From NCBI RefSeq assembly GCF_901709675.1, contig NC_051091.1:10514967-10578966 (forward strand): DNA of 64,000 bases, in the 5' to 3' direction. The notes beneath the pieces are model-generated. The model had not been told where the DNA came from, ran no database searches, and saw only the letters and a list, made by a program, of their open reading frames with translations. Origin of the DNA: Syngnathus acus (Eukaryota; Chordata; Actinopteri; Syngnathiformes; Syngnathidae). Numbering within the stretch: the stretch's first letter is position 1; every line of letters begins with the position of its first letter. The position numbers and the translations under genes were made by a program. Below are positions 1 to 43,297 of this stretch, piece by piece.

Positions 1-1994
<1,994 letters not shown>

Positions 1995-2362
1995 GGTCGT
2001 TTAGTTCAAAGTTCGTATGGCACAGTGTCGTTGAAACAACTAGATGTGCGTAACCCCGCCTCCATTGGAGTCGGCAGATAGCTGTTACACCTTAAAGTCT
2101 CACTAGAGGGAGCCAAATATCTTTATTTCAGAACAGTGTTGCCTGGTAGTAGTCTTGATTTGAAATTTTGGCCCAAATGTATTTAATCTAATCTAATAAT
2201 CTCCAAATATTTCAGTCTCTCTGTTGCAACCTGCTGATGACACTTGGGACACTTACAGAAGGTCCAACTCAAGTTCCCCTGTAAATCTTGTAGTGCATTT
2301 TACATCCATTTTCTAAATTTCACCCAAAAGCCCAACATCCCTAACTCCTCATCCTGCGGCAC

Positions 2363-3441
<1,079 letters not shown>

Positions 3442-3690
3442 GTTCCACCAAGGCACAAATTTAAAGGTATGCTTACCGCACAGCGCGCTCGCTATAAAAT
3501 GGGATTTGCGTGGCAAGATGAGTCGCGCTGCTTGGTCGTTTTGTTCAAAGTTTGCATGTGAGGAACCCCACCTCTATTGGAGTTGGCAGATAGCTGTTAC
3601 ACCTTAAAGTCTCACTAGAGGGAGCCAAATATCTTTATCTCAGCAGTGTTGCCTGCTCGTCGTCTTGACTTGAAATTTTGGCCCAACTGA
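3442..3690 (-). repeat. 5' flank of the akr7a pseudogene, copy 2 of a duplicated segment
   Basis: Near-identical partner of 1890-2180. It ends where similarity fades after TTTTGGCCCAA. This marks the right edge of the tandem duplication. If the promoter is still active, the truncated copy could be transcribed. Confidence 0.82.
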
Positions 3691-4973
3691 ATTCGTATGG
3701 GGCCATCATAAGCTTGGATTAATCATCTCCATTACTTGTGGGGCTACCTGTCATATATAGTGTGCCTTTTGTTTATTTTGCATTGGTGCGAACTCGCTCA
3801 TTGCACGCTGAGAATCCCCTGTATGACCAAAAAATAAAACCAGCACCTGTTTTGGAAAAGTGGGGACTTTCCATGTTTACATGGATGCAACCTTCGTTGG
3901 TATAAATAGCAGAGTCATTAGCTGTCTTGTGTCCTAATTCGAATGTCATGTAGCTAACCGCTGTGTCCTCTGAGGCCTTTCAGCAGTGACCCGCCTCTCT
4001 TTGGGGTCACGAGCACACATGTGAGCAATGAAAGCTTTGTTTACAGGAACAGCGGCAGCCGCCGACCTCTTGACCGCACAGTCAGCTGTTTGCCCCCACG
4101 CCACAAACTGGCCATTAGAGGACTTTATGGAAGGCTCGAATTACTTCATCTAAGGGTGGCAAAATAATTTTGATAATAATGTCACTTGTTAACTTTTAGG
4201 ATTTTCCAACTATTGTATATGGTTTAATAATAATTTTGCTATTTTTTATTGATAGCTACGACCGAAGGCTGAGCTATTTGTTAGCAGAGTTGCTGGTGAT
4301 TAGATAGTTTTATGCTTACCCAATATTGCACATTCCTGTGCGAACTTGGTACACTTTAAACAGTTTTCAAAAACTCACAATACAAATCTGTCATTTTTTA
4401 AATAGCCACCAGAAATGGATCTTTGACCCACTTTTTTGTCCTGACCAACTAAGTTGAGAATCACTGATTTATATTTGGTTTAAATATTTTTTGGAGTACT
4501 TTTATTTTTGCGTAAGGGTAAACAAACATCAGTTTAAAGAATTAGAAGCTGTTTTACTAACTAAATAAACATGTTGAAGTGTTTGCAGTACATTTTGCGC
4601 ACTGCACAGCGTGTGCGCGTGGGACACACGCACACGCACATTACCAAGTGAATGGAGGGCGCCTCCTCCACGACTTTTTTTTTTCTCCCCCTCGTGAAAC
4701 ATCTGCAGGGAGCAAGTGTGGATGCGCTTCTGTTTGCTGTCTGGTTTCTGGCACACAGTGTGTCACGCACACAAGCGTGGAAGCTGATCCATGCGCTTAT
4801 TGGCTACGTCATCATTTGGAATAATTGGCTCATTTCCAGGCAGAACATCACTTCACGTGCCTTTGAACAAAATTTCAAACCGTTATTTTTGGAGCGTTAA
4901 TTGGTCATTTTTACACTCATGAGCGCGCGTGTGAGCAAATCGCGTGTTTAAAACCAAAAAGAGGAGGAGGATT
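3691..4973. other. Intergenic region between the akr7a duplicate and megf6, with the probable megf6 promoter
   Basis: The two genes are divergent here. No coding exon is visible. The last 400 bases are richer in CG and purines, with CGCACACGCACA-like stretches near 4625, GAGCGCGCGTGTGAGC near 4920, and a TTTAAAA box near 4947, about 26 bp before the megf6 ATG. I infer the megf6 5' UTR and promoter lie here; the transcription start cannot be set from sequence. Confidence 0.45.
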
Positions 4974-34976
<30,003 letters not shown>

Positions 34977-35640
34977 CGCCCCCCACTCTGTGGAAGTTTG
35001 TTCACGAGCAGGATGGAACAATTTCACGTGGAAAAAGACTTTGATAAGATTCCACTTTGGGACACAAGCTTTAACAAGTGGAGCAAAAACAAAATGGCAT
35101 CTTTTTTTTAACTGCACATTGGTATTTTGCGTTGAATATTTTGCCTTAGAAATATCTTTTGCAGTGATTGTATATAGAATAATTCATTTTTTATATTGAA
35201 ATGTGCCGCCATGTGTTGTCCTTATTCGTAGTTACTTTGCAACTCTTCACATCCAACATGAGCTGATGTCTTCATTTTTATCAACTAAATTTTTTTTTTC
35301 TCTGTCTGATAGTTCTGTTTCAAAATTCACATTTAAATAAATAGGTGAGAGAAAAAAAGATTTGAAATGTTTTGCACTTTGAATACGTCATTTGTACATT
35401 CTTTGTTTCCAACCTTCGTCTGGCACAAAGAGCAGGTTGTTTGTGTTTGCACATTCTGGAACACAGTTATGTTTTTTTGTTTCAATTCATTAAAGAAAAA
35501 GACAATTCAAGCAATATTCTCTTGTATTTAAAATTGCAAGGTGATACACCTGGATGGATACTAGTGTGAATGGAATGGGTTTACTAAAAAAGCCATACTG
35601 AACATTGTAGAAAAAAATGTTATGAAATAAAAGCCTTTCT
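34977..35640 (+). other. Probable megf6 3' UTR with poly-A signals
   Basis: AT-rich, non-coding sequence after the stop. AATAAA occurs at 35336-35341 and 35626-35631. The second lies where the downstream repeat block starts, so either could end the transcript. Confidence 0.6.
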
Positions 35641-35660
35641 TTACATGGTAATTTAAAAAA

Positions 35661-36352
35661 ATGGTAATTAAAAAAAAAAGCCTTACTATAAATAATCTTT
35701 TTTTTTTTTCCGAAAAGGCTTTATTATACATGGTCAGTTTTTAATGAAAAAAAAAAAGCCTTACTATATATGGTCTTTTTTTTAACTAAAAAAATCCTGA
35801 CTAGACTTGGTCATTTTTTTTTACTAAAAAAGCCTGTATTGTAAAATTGTAAAAAGCACTGATCCGTTTTTTTTTGGTTTTTTTTACAACATCCCGTGGA
35901 AACAACCCATACACATCAATACAATACAATATACTTCCTCAAGTGATTCGGTTTTTTTTCCAGTTCATATGACTTCAACCAGTAGGTGTCGGTAATGCGC
36001 ATTAAAAAAATGGTAATTAAAAAAAAGCCTTACTATAAATAATCTTTTTTTTTTTTCCGAAAAGGCTTTATTATACATGGTCAGTTTTTAATGAAAAAAA
36101 AAAGCCTTACTATATATGGTCTTTTTTTTAACTAAAAAAATCCTGACTAGACTTGGTCATTTTTTTTTACTAAAAAAGCCTGTATTGTAAAATTGTAAAA
36201 AGCACTGATCCGTTTTTTTTTTGGTTTTTTTTACAACATCCCGTGGAAACAACCCATACACATCAATACAATACAATATACTTCCTCAAGTGATTCGGTT
36301 TTTTTTCCAGTTCATATGACTTCAACCAGTAGGTGTCGGTAATGCGCATTGA
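35661..36352. repeat. Tandem duplication, 349-bp period
   Basis: Two nearly identical copies, 35661-36009 and 36010-36352, each running from ATGGTAATTAAAAA to GGTAATGCGCATT. Inside each copy are about 50-bp degenerate units of the form AAAGCCTTACTATA followed by TGGTC and T-runs. The second copy leads directly into the large inverted repeat. Confidence 0.9.
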
Positions 36353-36394
36353 AGCTGGTGCCACCTCGCCGTAAAACAAAACGAAGAAGAAAAT

Positions 36395-36620
36395 GACGTA
36401 ACTTCCCGTTCACGAACGAGTCGTGAATTGCATTTCCCGTTCGCCAACTGAACGGATCTGTGAGGGAACGAGTCAGTGATTTGCATTTCCAGTTCATCGC
36501 GAGAACGGATCAGTGAGGGAACGAATACTGACTTTCCCCTTCGCGAACGAGTCAATGGGTGAACTGCCTTCCCGTGCCTCAACCGATCAGTCAGTGGACG
36601 TGTTGCGTCTCCTGGCATGA
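36395..36620. repeat. Short GAACGAGTC-type subrepeats in the left arm
   Basis: Degenerate units of 40-60 bp built on CCCGTTCnCGAACGAGTC, GAACGGATCnGTGAGGGAAC and TTTGCATTTCC. The matching set in the right arm is at about 39960-40165 in inverse orientation. Related GAACGAATC motifs occur at 39045-39090 and 40380-40615. Confidence 0.75.
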
Positions 36621-37125
36621 ACTATGTAAGCCAGAATGTAGATTTACGATTTACTTATAGTAGTTTTTAAATAACGTGTATGCATATATATGCCTAAATA
36701 TTGTTATCCAATATATCTACTGCAATTTCACATTGGATTGCTGGTTTGAAATGTACTTTTATTATTATTATTATTATTATTACTTTGAATAAACATTTAT
36801 GTTAAAACTTGTCTGGTGTTTTATTCCTTGTTTTTATATTCGCCAATTAAAACATAAAAATCAGGCTGGTGGTTAACTGCTTTATATGACAATATGTGTT
36901 TTACGTTGTTATATGAGTTGGTATCCCCAAAATAACAAATGTCGGCATAAGAGATTTTCTTTCAACCTTTTATTCAAACACATTCGGTATAATAACACCA
37001 TCAACTACAATCCAACAAATACAAAATTAAAACATCAATGTCGGCATAACGTGTGTCGGCTGGCATAGCAGCAATACTGTCTGTCACTCACTCGTGAATC
37101 TTCGTGAATGAACCTGAAAATGGCG

Positions 37126-38875
37126 GTGTAGAGTGTCCGAATGACGTCACAGATCAAACAGCCAATCAGAAAGTGGGGGTGAGGGCGGGTGTGGCACTTT
37201 TCACTTTCATTTAAGCTTTGACCATGATTTTTCCCTAATGAATTGGCCTGTTATTCGGAACACCAGAAGATGGCGGTGTACCTAATGGAGTGTCCGAGTG
37301 ACGTCACAGATCAAACAGCCAATCAGAAAGTGGGGGTGAGGGCGGGTGTGGCACTTTTCACTTAAACCAGGGGTGTCGACCTCCAGTGCTCGAGGGGCCG
37401 CGTTCCAATATGTTTTCCAAGTTACCCTCGTTAAACACACCTGCGTGAAAAGATTTTGTTCATTTTCACGTTCTGCAGGAGCTAAACCTTTTCACGCAGG
37501 TGCACTTAACGAGGGAATCTTGGAAAACATGTTGGAATGCGGCCCCGAGGACGAGAGCTTGACACCTGTGACCTTTGACCATGATATTTCCCTAATAAAG
37601 TGGCCTGTTATTGGGTACACTTGAAAATGGCGGTGTACCTAATGGAGTGTCCATGTGATTCCCTCGTTAAGTGCACCTGCGTGAAAAGTTTTAGCTCCTG
37701 CAGAACGTGAAAATGAACAAAAACTTTTCACACAGGTGTACTTAACGAGGGAATCTTGGAAAACATGTTGGAATGCGGCCCCAAGGACTAGAGCTTGACA
37801 CCTGTGACCTTTGACCATGATATTTCCCTAATAAATTGGCCTATTAGGTACACTTGAAAATGGCGGTGTGCCTAATGGAGTGTCCGTGTGATTCCCTCGT
37901 TAAGTGCACCTGCGTGAAAAGTTTTAGCTCCTGCAGCACGTGAAAATGAACAAAAACTTTTCACACAGGTGCACTTAATGAGGGAATCTTGGAAAACATG
38001 TTGGAATGCGGCCCCGAGGACTAGAGCTTGACACCTGTGACCTTTGACTATGATATTTCACTAATAAAGTGGCCTGTTATTAGGTACACTTGAAAATGGC
38101 GGTGTACCTAATGGAGTGTCCGTGTGATTCCCTTGTTAAGTGCACCTGCGTGAAAAGTTTTAGCTCCTGCAGCACGTGAAAATGAACAAAAACTTTTCAC
38201 ACAGGTGCACTTAACGAGGGAATCTTGGAAAACATGTTGGAATGCGGCCCCGAGGACTAGAGCTTGACACCTGTGACCTTTGACCATTATATTTCCCTAA
38301 TAAAGTGGCCTGTTATTAGGTACACTTGAAAATGGCGGTGTACCTAATGGAGTGTCCGTGTGATTCCCTCGTTAAGTGCACCTGCGTGAAAAGTTTTAGC
38401 TCCTGCAGCACGTGAAAATGAACAAAAACTTTTCACACAGGTGCACTTAACGAGGGAATCTTGGAAAACATGTTGGAATGCGGCCCCGAGGACTAGAGCT
38501 TGACACCTGTGACCTTTGACCATTATATTTCCCTAATAAAGTGGCCTGTTATTAGGTACACTTGAAAATGGCGGTGTACCTAATGGAGTGTCCGAGTGAC
38601 ATCACAGATCAAACAGCCAATCAGAAAGTGGGGGTGAGGGCGGGTGTGGCACTTTTCACTTTCCGTGAAGCTTTGACCATGATTTTTCCCTAATGAAGTG
38701 GCCTGTTATTAGGAACACCTGAAAATGTCGGTGTACCTAATGGAGTGTCCGAGTGACGTCACAGATCAAACAGCCAATCAGAAAGTGGGGGTGAGGGCGG
38801 GTGTGGCGCTTTTCACGTTCCGTGAAGCTTTGACCATGATTTTTCCCTAATGAAGTGGCCTGTGATTGGAAAAAA
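37126..38875. repeat. Tandem array of two related units in the palindrome centre
   Basis: All units share GAAAATGGCGGTGTACCTAA at the start and TTTCCCTAATAAAGTGGCC at the end. Short units of about 140 bp (near 37126, 37267, 38570, 38720) contain TGACGTCACAGATC, AGCCAATCAG and GAGGGCGGG. Long units of about 236 bp (starting 37623, 37856, 38092, 38328) carry a hairpin whose arms are GATTCCCTCGTTAAGTGCAC and its complement. The spacings of 233, 236 and 236 bp show recent unit-by-unit amplification. Confidence 0.88.
37369..37572. mobile_element. hAT-like foldback MITE nested in the array
   Basis: Begins AGGGGTGTCGACCTCCAGTG and GGGGCCGCGTTCCAA, and ends GCGGCCCCGAGGAC with GAGCTTGACACCTGTGACC, so both halves pair. 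Inside are the paired strings CACACCTGCGTGAAAAG and CTTTTCACGCAGGTG. Later 236-bp units keep only the inner hairpin and right half, which suggests one insertion that lost its left end and was then amplified with the host unit. Confidence 0.7.
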
Positions 38876-38904
38876 AAAAAGGGTTCCTATTCTAAAAGCA
38901 CATT

Positions 38905-38990
38905 ACAGTACACACCTGGGATCGAACCTAGCACCTCCCGAGTAAGAGCCCATGTCACTAACCAGTCGGCTATTACTACCTGCCAACTCA
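38905..38990 (-). repeat. tRNA-like segment (SINE head) in the palindrome centre
   Basis: On the minus strand, TAGCCGACTGGTTAGTGAC resembles an A box and GGTTCGATCCC is a near-perfect B box, about 38 nt apart, with a CTCTTAC anticodon-loop-like stretch between. The acceptor stem does not pair well, so I call it a SINE head or tRNA pseudogene and not a tRNA gene. Confidence 0.5.
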
Positions 38991-39079
38991 GGGCCGTCTG
39001 CACTTTTTTGTACTCGTGATGTGCATTCCAGTTCTCGGTTCACTCAAAAGATTTGTTCAAAAGAATCGTTCACTGAATT

Positions 39080-39125
39080 GTTCGCTACACTTTATTCATT
39101 CATTCATTCATTCATTTTTTTTTTT
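39080..39125. repeat. (CATT)n microsatellite and T-run
   Basis: TTCATTCATTCATTCATTC followed by about 12 T residues. It lies between the tRNA-like segment and the right arm. Confidence 0.85.
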
Positions 39126-40377
39126 TTACCTCGTGTAGTGTACCTATTGAAGTGTCCATGAGGTGTACCTAATCACAGGCCACTTCATTAGGGAAAAATC
39201 ATGGTCAAAGCTTCACGGAAAGTGAAAAGTGCCACACCCGCCCTCACCCCCACTTTCTGATTGGCTGTTTGATCTGTGATGTCATTCGGACACTCTATTA
39301 GGTACACCGCCATTTTCAGGTTCGTTCGCGAAGATTTACAAGTGAGTGACAGACAGCATTGCTGCTATGCCAGCCGACATACGTTATGCCGACATTGATG
39401 TTTAAATTTTGTATTTGTTGGATTGTAGTTGATGGTGTTATTATACCGAATGTGTTTGAATAAAAGATTGAAAAAAAAATCCGTTATGCCGACATTTGTT
39501 ATTTTGGGGACACCAACTCATATAACAATGTAAAACACATATTGTCATATAAAGCAGTTAACCAAATGTCTGATTTTTATGTTTTAATTGGCGAATATAA
39601 AAACAAGGAATAAAACACCAGACAAGTTTTAACATAAATGTTTATTTAAAAATAATATTAAAAGTAAATTTCAAACCAGCAATCTAATGTGAAATTGCAG
39701 TAGATATATTGGATAACAATATTTAGGCCTATATATGCATACACGTTATTTAAAAACTACTATAAGTGTTATAAAATCAAGATTACCCAAAGAGAAGCAT
39801 AATCTCCCCGTTGTTGCATAACGGCGCATCCCTTCATGCAATGAAGTTAGCCGTTAGCTTGGAGAAAACGTGCATAAAAGAAGTGGTGTTTCAGTGAGTG
39901 GTTCTTTCTTTCCTTGGCAAATCGTAAATATACATTCTGGTTTACATAGTTCACGCCAGGAGGGAGACGCACTGACTGATCCGTTGATGCACGGGAAGGA
40001 AGGCAGTTGACCCACTGACTCGTTCGTGAACGGGAAAGTCAGGATTCGTTCCCTCACTGATCCTTCTCGCGATGACCTGGAAATGCAAATCACTCTCTCA
40101 CTGACTCGTTCACTCACAGATCCGTTCAGTTGGCGAACGGGAAATGCAATGCAACTCGTTCGTGAACGGGAAGTTACGTCATTTTCTTCTTCGTTTTGTT
40201 TTACGGCGAGGTGGCACCAGCTTCAATGCGCATTACCGACACCTACTGGTTGAAGTCATATGAACTGGAAAAAAAAAACGAATCACTTGAGGAAGTATAT
40301 TGTGTTGTATTGATCTGTATGGGTTGTTTCCACGGGATGTTGTAAAAAAACAAAAACAAAATAAAAACGGATCAGTG

Positions 40378-40690
40378 TGAGTGGTTGAACGATTCGTTTG
40401 AACGAATCTTTTGAGTGAAATGATTCTAAAGATTCAGTTCACCTAAAAGAACTGGAATGCACATCACTAATAGTAAGGCTTTTTTTTTTCATTAGAAACT
40501 GACCATGACCAAGTCATATGACCTGAAAAAAGAACGAATCACTTTAGGAAGTGATTCGTTCACTCTCGTCCACTGAAATAAAATCGTTCTTTTGAACGAA
40601 TCGTTCACTGACAAGCCAACATTACTTACTATATACTATACATGGTCTTATTTTTTAACTAAAAAAATCCTTACTCTACATGGTCATGAC
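40378..40690. repeat. Right flank of the palindrome: degenerate GAACGAATC and ACATGGTC repeats
   Basis: Contains GAACGATTCGTTTGAACGAA and GTTCTTTTGAACGAATCG palindromes, GTGATGTGCATTCC-type sequence in inverse form, and copies of the ATACATGGTC / TAACTAAAAAAATCC unit that also fills 35661-36200 on the left side. The repeat domain thus spans at least 35661-40690. Confidence 0.7.
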
Positions 40691-43297
40691 AAGAATAGAT
40701 ATCTTTTGTAAAACTAAATATTGAATTGCAGTTGAAGACAGACACCGTTTTTCATTTGCCATTCTTCAATAAGTTTTTTAATGATGATGAAGCTGTACAT
40801 CTTTGTCTAGAATTCAGATTCAAGCACAGTGCAGTTAGCAACGCCTGCAAAATAACTTTTTTTTTCAAATGAATAAAAATAAACAAAAGGCAGAGGCGAT
40901 CACTACTGGAATAGAATGTATCTATAATATATACACAGGTCTCATTATGTACACGAGATCTTTGTCTCCCTCGACCGTTTTTCTCCACAATCACAACAAC
41001 TGGTCAGTCTTATGGAGAGGGACAAAAACGCAGCCAAGTGATGAATCATGATGAATTGTTACAGGCGAAAACATAAAAATAGATTCTTTTCTTTTCCGCT
41101 TCCATTTCTGAAGTCACCTCCACCAAGAGGATGACAATGAGTCTTGTGCCATTCATCCATTATTTAAATTTCTCAAATTAAGGTTAGGTCTTGTGTAAAA
41201 GTGGATTTGTTTCCAAGCTCTTTACCAGTGCTGTGTTGATTTTCTCAATTGAAAACAAGAACATAACTGGGAAGTGGCTTTGTACTTTGATCTAAGCCAT
41301 GCTTCTCTACTCAGAAACATTCATTTGTATATGCAAATTGTGTTCACTGTAATTATAATTGAACCGTTGATATTGCACTGAGCAAATAGGTTAAGCACAA
41401 ATCCACCCAAAAAACACCCGCTTGCTTCCCTGAACTGTTGCCACACACACAACAAAAATATGTCTCTTCCTCACACAGACTGCTTGCTGCCAAAGCGACT
41501 TTGTTATGCCAAGATTACATTTGCAACTAAAAAGTAGACGAGCATGAATGTACCCCACTGGGGATCCTCCAGATCTTCATACTGCATATGCATATAGAGG
41601 GCACACACACAACAATTTTTCTTCAGGTTTGATGAGAAATGTTTTTCTCTTCCGCTAACATTAATACAAAAGCCAATGTTAAAGGTTAAAAAAAAAAAAA
41701 TCATGTACAGCATCATTGTCCCATGATGTGTCAAGATAACCGCTTCCCTTAGCTCATGTTTAAAGCAAAGAAAATAGGTGTGGTAGCATACTGTGATGTT
41801 CCTTCCTTGCATTAACATGAATGCTAAAGACACAGGCACATTAACACTCTCTGATTCAACAACACAAGAGCCAAAATGACCAAAGCTAACATGAAAGATG
41901 TCATATTACACTCTCCGATGGGGAGCAAGATCCTTGATGGCTACTTCTGTTGGTAACATGCTGAAGCTAAAATAGCTTAAGACCCGAGCTCTGGTTAGCA
42001 AGTCCCGAGTTTGATATCATGCTCTTAGCATAAAAAAAGACATAGGCACATAAGCAGCCTTTGATGGAAAGCTTCTCACTCTACGTTAATGTTAAAGCCG
42101 ATGTTGGAATGAAAGATATAGGCACGTTAATAGCCTCTGACAGTGAACAACAGCCAACATGGCCACGAAAACCAAGATGTTTTACCCGGATTAGAGATTC
42201 CATTTAATTCTTATTCCATGGTTGTGATATTAATCCGTTTTGAAAAGCGCTTACACATACAATGTTTTCTTGCAAAGAAATATTTAGGGTTTGGTTCCAC
42301 TCTGGTGCCGAACTCCCGATAGCTAACACTGAAGTTAAAGACACATAAATGTTAACACCCTTGATGGCGAACAACAGCTACTTGCTGTAGGTAACGTTAA
42401 AACTAAAGCTTACATTAAGTCGAAGACGGAGGTAATTTAAAGCCCATCAATGACAACAAGGATCAAAGATGGCTGCTTCTCTAGCTGAAGCCGTTAAAGC
42501 TAAAGCTGACGTTAATATTAAAAACTTAAGACACAAGCATATTAACACCGTCTGATAGTGATCAAAATGTCACGTCTGCTTCATCCAACTAACATTAAAA
42601 CTAAAGTTGCCTGCTTCCTTGAACTAATTGGTATAGCAAATGCTAATGCTAAAGACACAAGTGTGTTAATTATGCATATGAGGATGATGGAAGAGCCTCA
42701 GGGGGGTACTGAAAGAGGCAACAGGAGTGTGGAGCATCTCAATAAAATAACTGGAAAAAATGGTAGAGATGGTGGATGTCAATTTGAGGAAACTACCATG
42801 AGGCCACTTCTTCTTGTCTAGTGCAATGTGTGCGGGCTAATAATGCGGTAGGATACCGACACTGACCATACTAAAGTGCTGATTGTTGTCAGACAAAGAC
42901 ACAAACACAAGACGACGTGGAGGATAACACGAGAGCACGTGTTCTTCACGTATGACCATCAGCTTGCTGGGCGTGGCAGAACAACATCTGAGCACCCAAA
43001 CCAGCGTGTGCTTATTTTGTTTTTCACTCTTTTTCTTAATCAAAGTCTGACTTGCAAACCTCTCGAGAGATGCCAGTTTTTTTCCTCTTTTTTTCCTTAT
43101 ATCCCTGGAAGTGTGAGCGAGGGAGCCCCCTGGTGGCCTTTTGGTGAGACCACACTCATGCGCCAGGAGGGTTCAGGTTGAGGGAGGGGGTTTTGGGGCA
43201 TGGGAGCAATGGGGGGCGGGGGTTCTCGCTCAAGGGTTGAAGCTCAAGCAAACGGAGGATCAGGCAAAAAGGCGAGACGCGCTGAGGCTACCGGGCG
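40691..43297 (-). other. kcnab2 3' UTR and downstream region
   Basis: No coding exon on either strand. A long 3' UTR is expected here for kcnab2, but I see no unambiguous AATAAA on the minus strand; an ATTAAA variant lies near 42203-42208. About 41800-42690 consists of very degenerate repeats, listed separately. Confidence 0.55.
41800..42690. repeat. Degenerate dispersed repeats with GCTAAAGACACAGGCAC core
   Basis: Variants of GCTAAAGACACAGGCACATT followed by AACACCNTCTGATGGTGAAC occur near 41822, 42038, 42110, 42330, 42525 and 42648, together with many CTAACATTAAAGCTAAAG strings. Spacing varies from about 75 to 220 bp. It looks like an old minisatellite broken by indels. Confidence 0.6.

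Larger units (their letters stand above)
36203..40377. mobile_element. Large inverted repeat (foldback-like element), about 4.2 kb
   Basis: The left arm, about 36203-37258, reappears as reverse complement at about 39160-40377. Matched anchors include CACTGATCCG, AGGTGTCGGTAATGCGCATT, GAAGCTGGTGCCACCTCGCC, TGCATATATATGCCTAAATA and CAAACAGCCAATCAGAAAGT. The right arm has about 150 extra bases at 39770-39920. The 1.9-kb centre is a tandem array plus a tRNA-like segment. No open frame for a transposase is present. It resembles foldback elements, but I cannot show terminal target duplications, so a local inverted duplication is also possible. Confidence 0.8.

Noticed and set aside
38905-38990. Functional tRNA gene
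   Set aside because: The B box is good, but the acceptor stem does not pair and the segment sits inside a repeat block.
36203-40377. LTR retrotransposon
   Set aside because: The long repeats are inverted and not direct, and there is no primer-binding site, polypurine tract or gag-pol frame.
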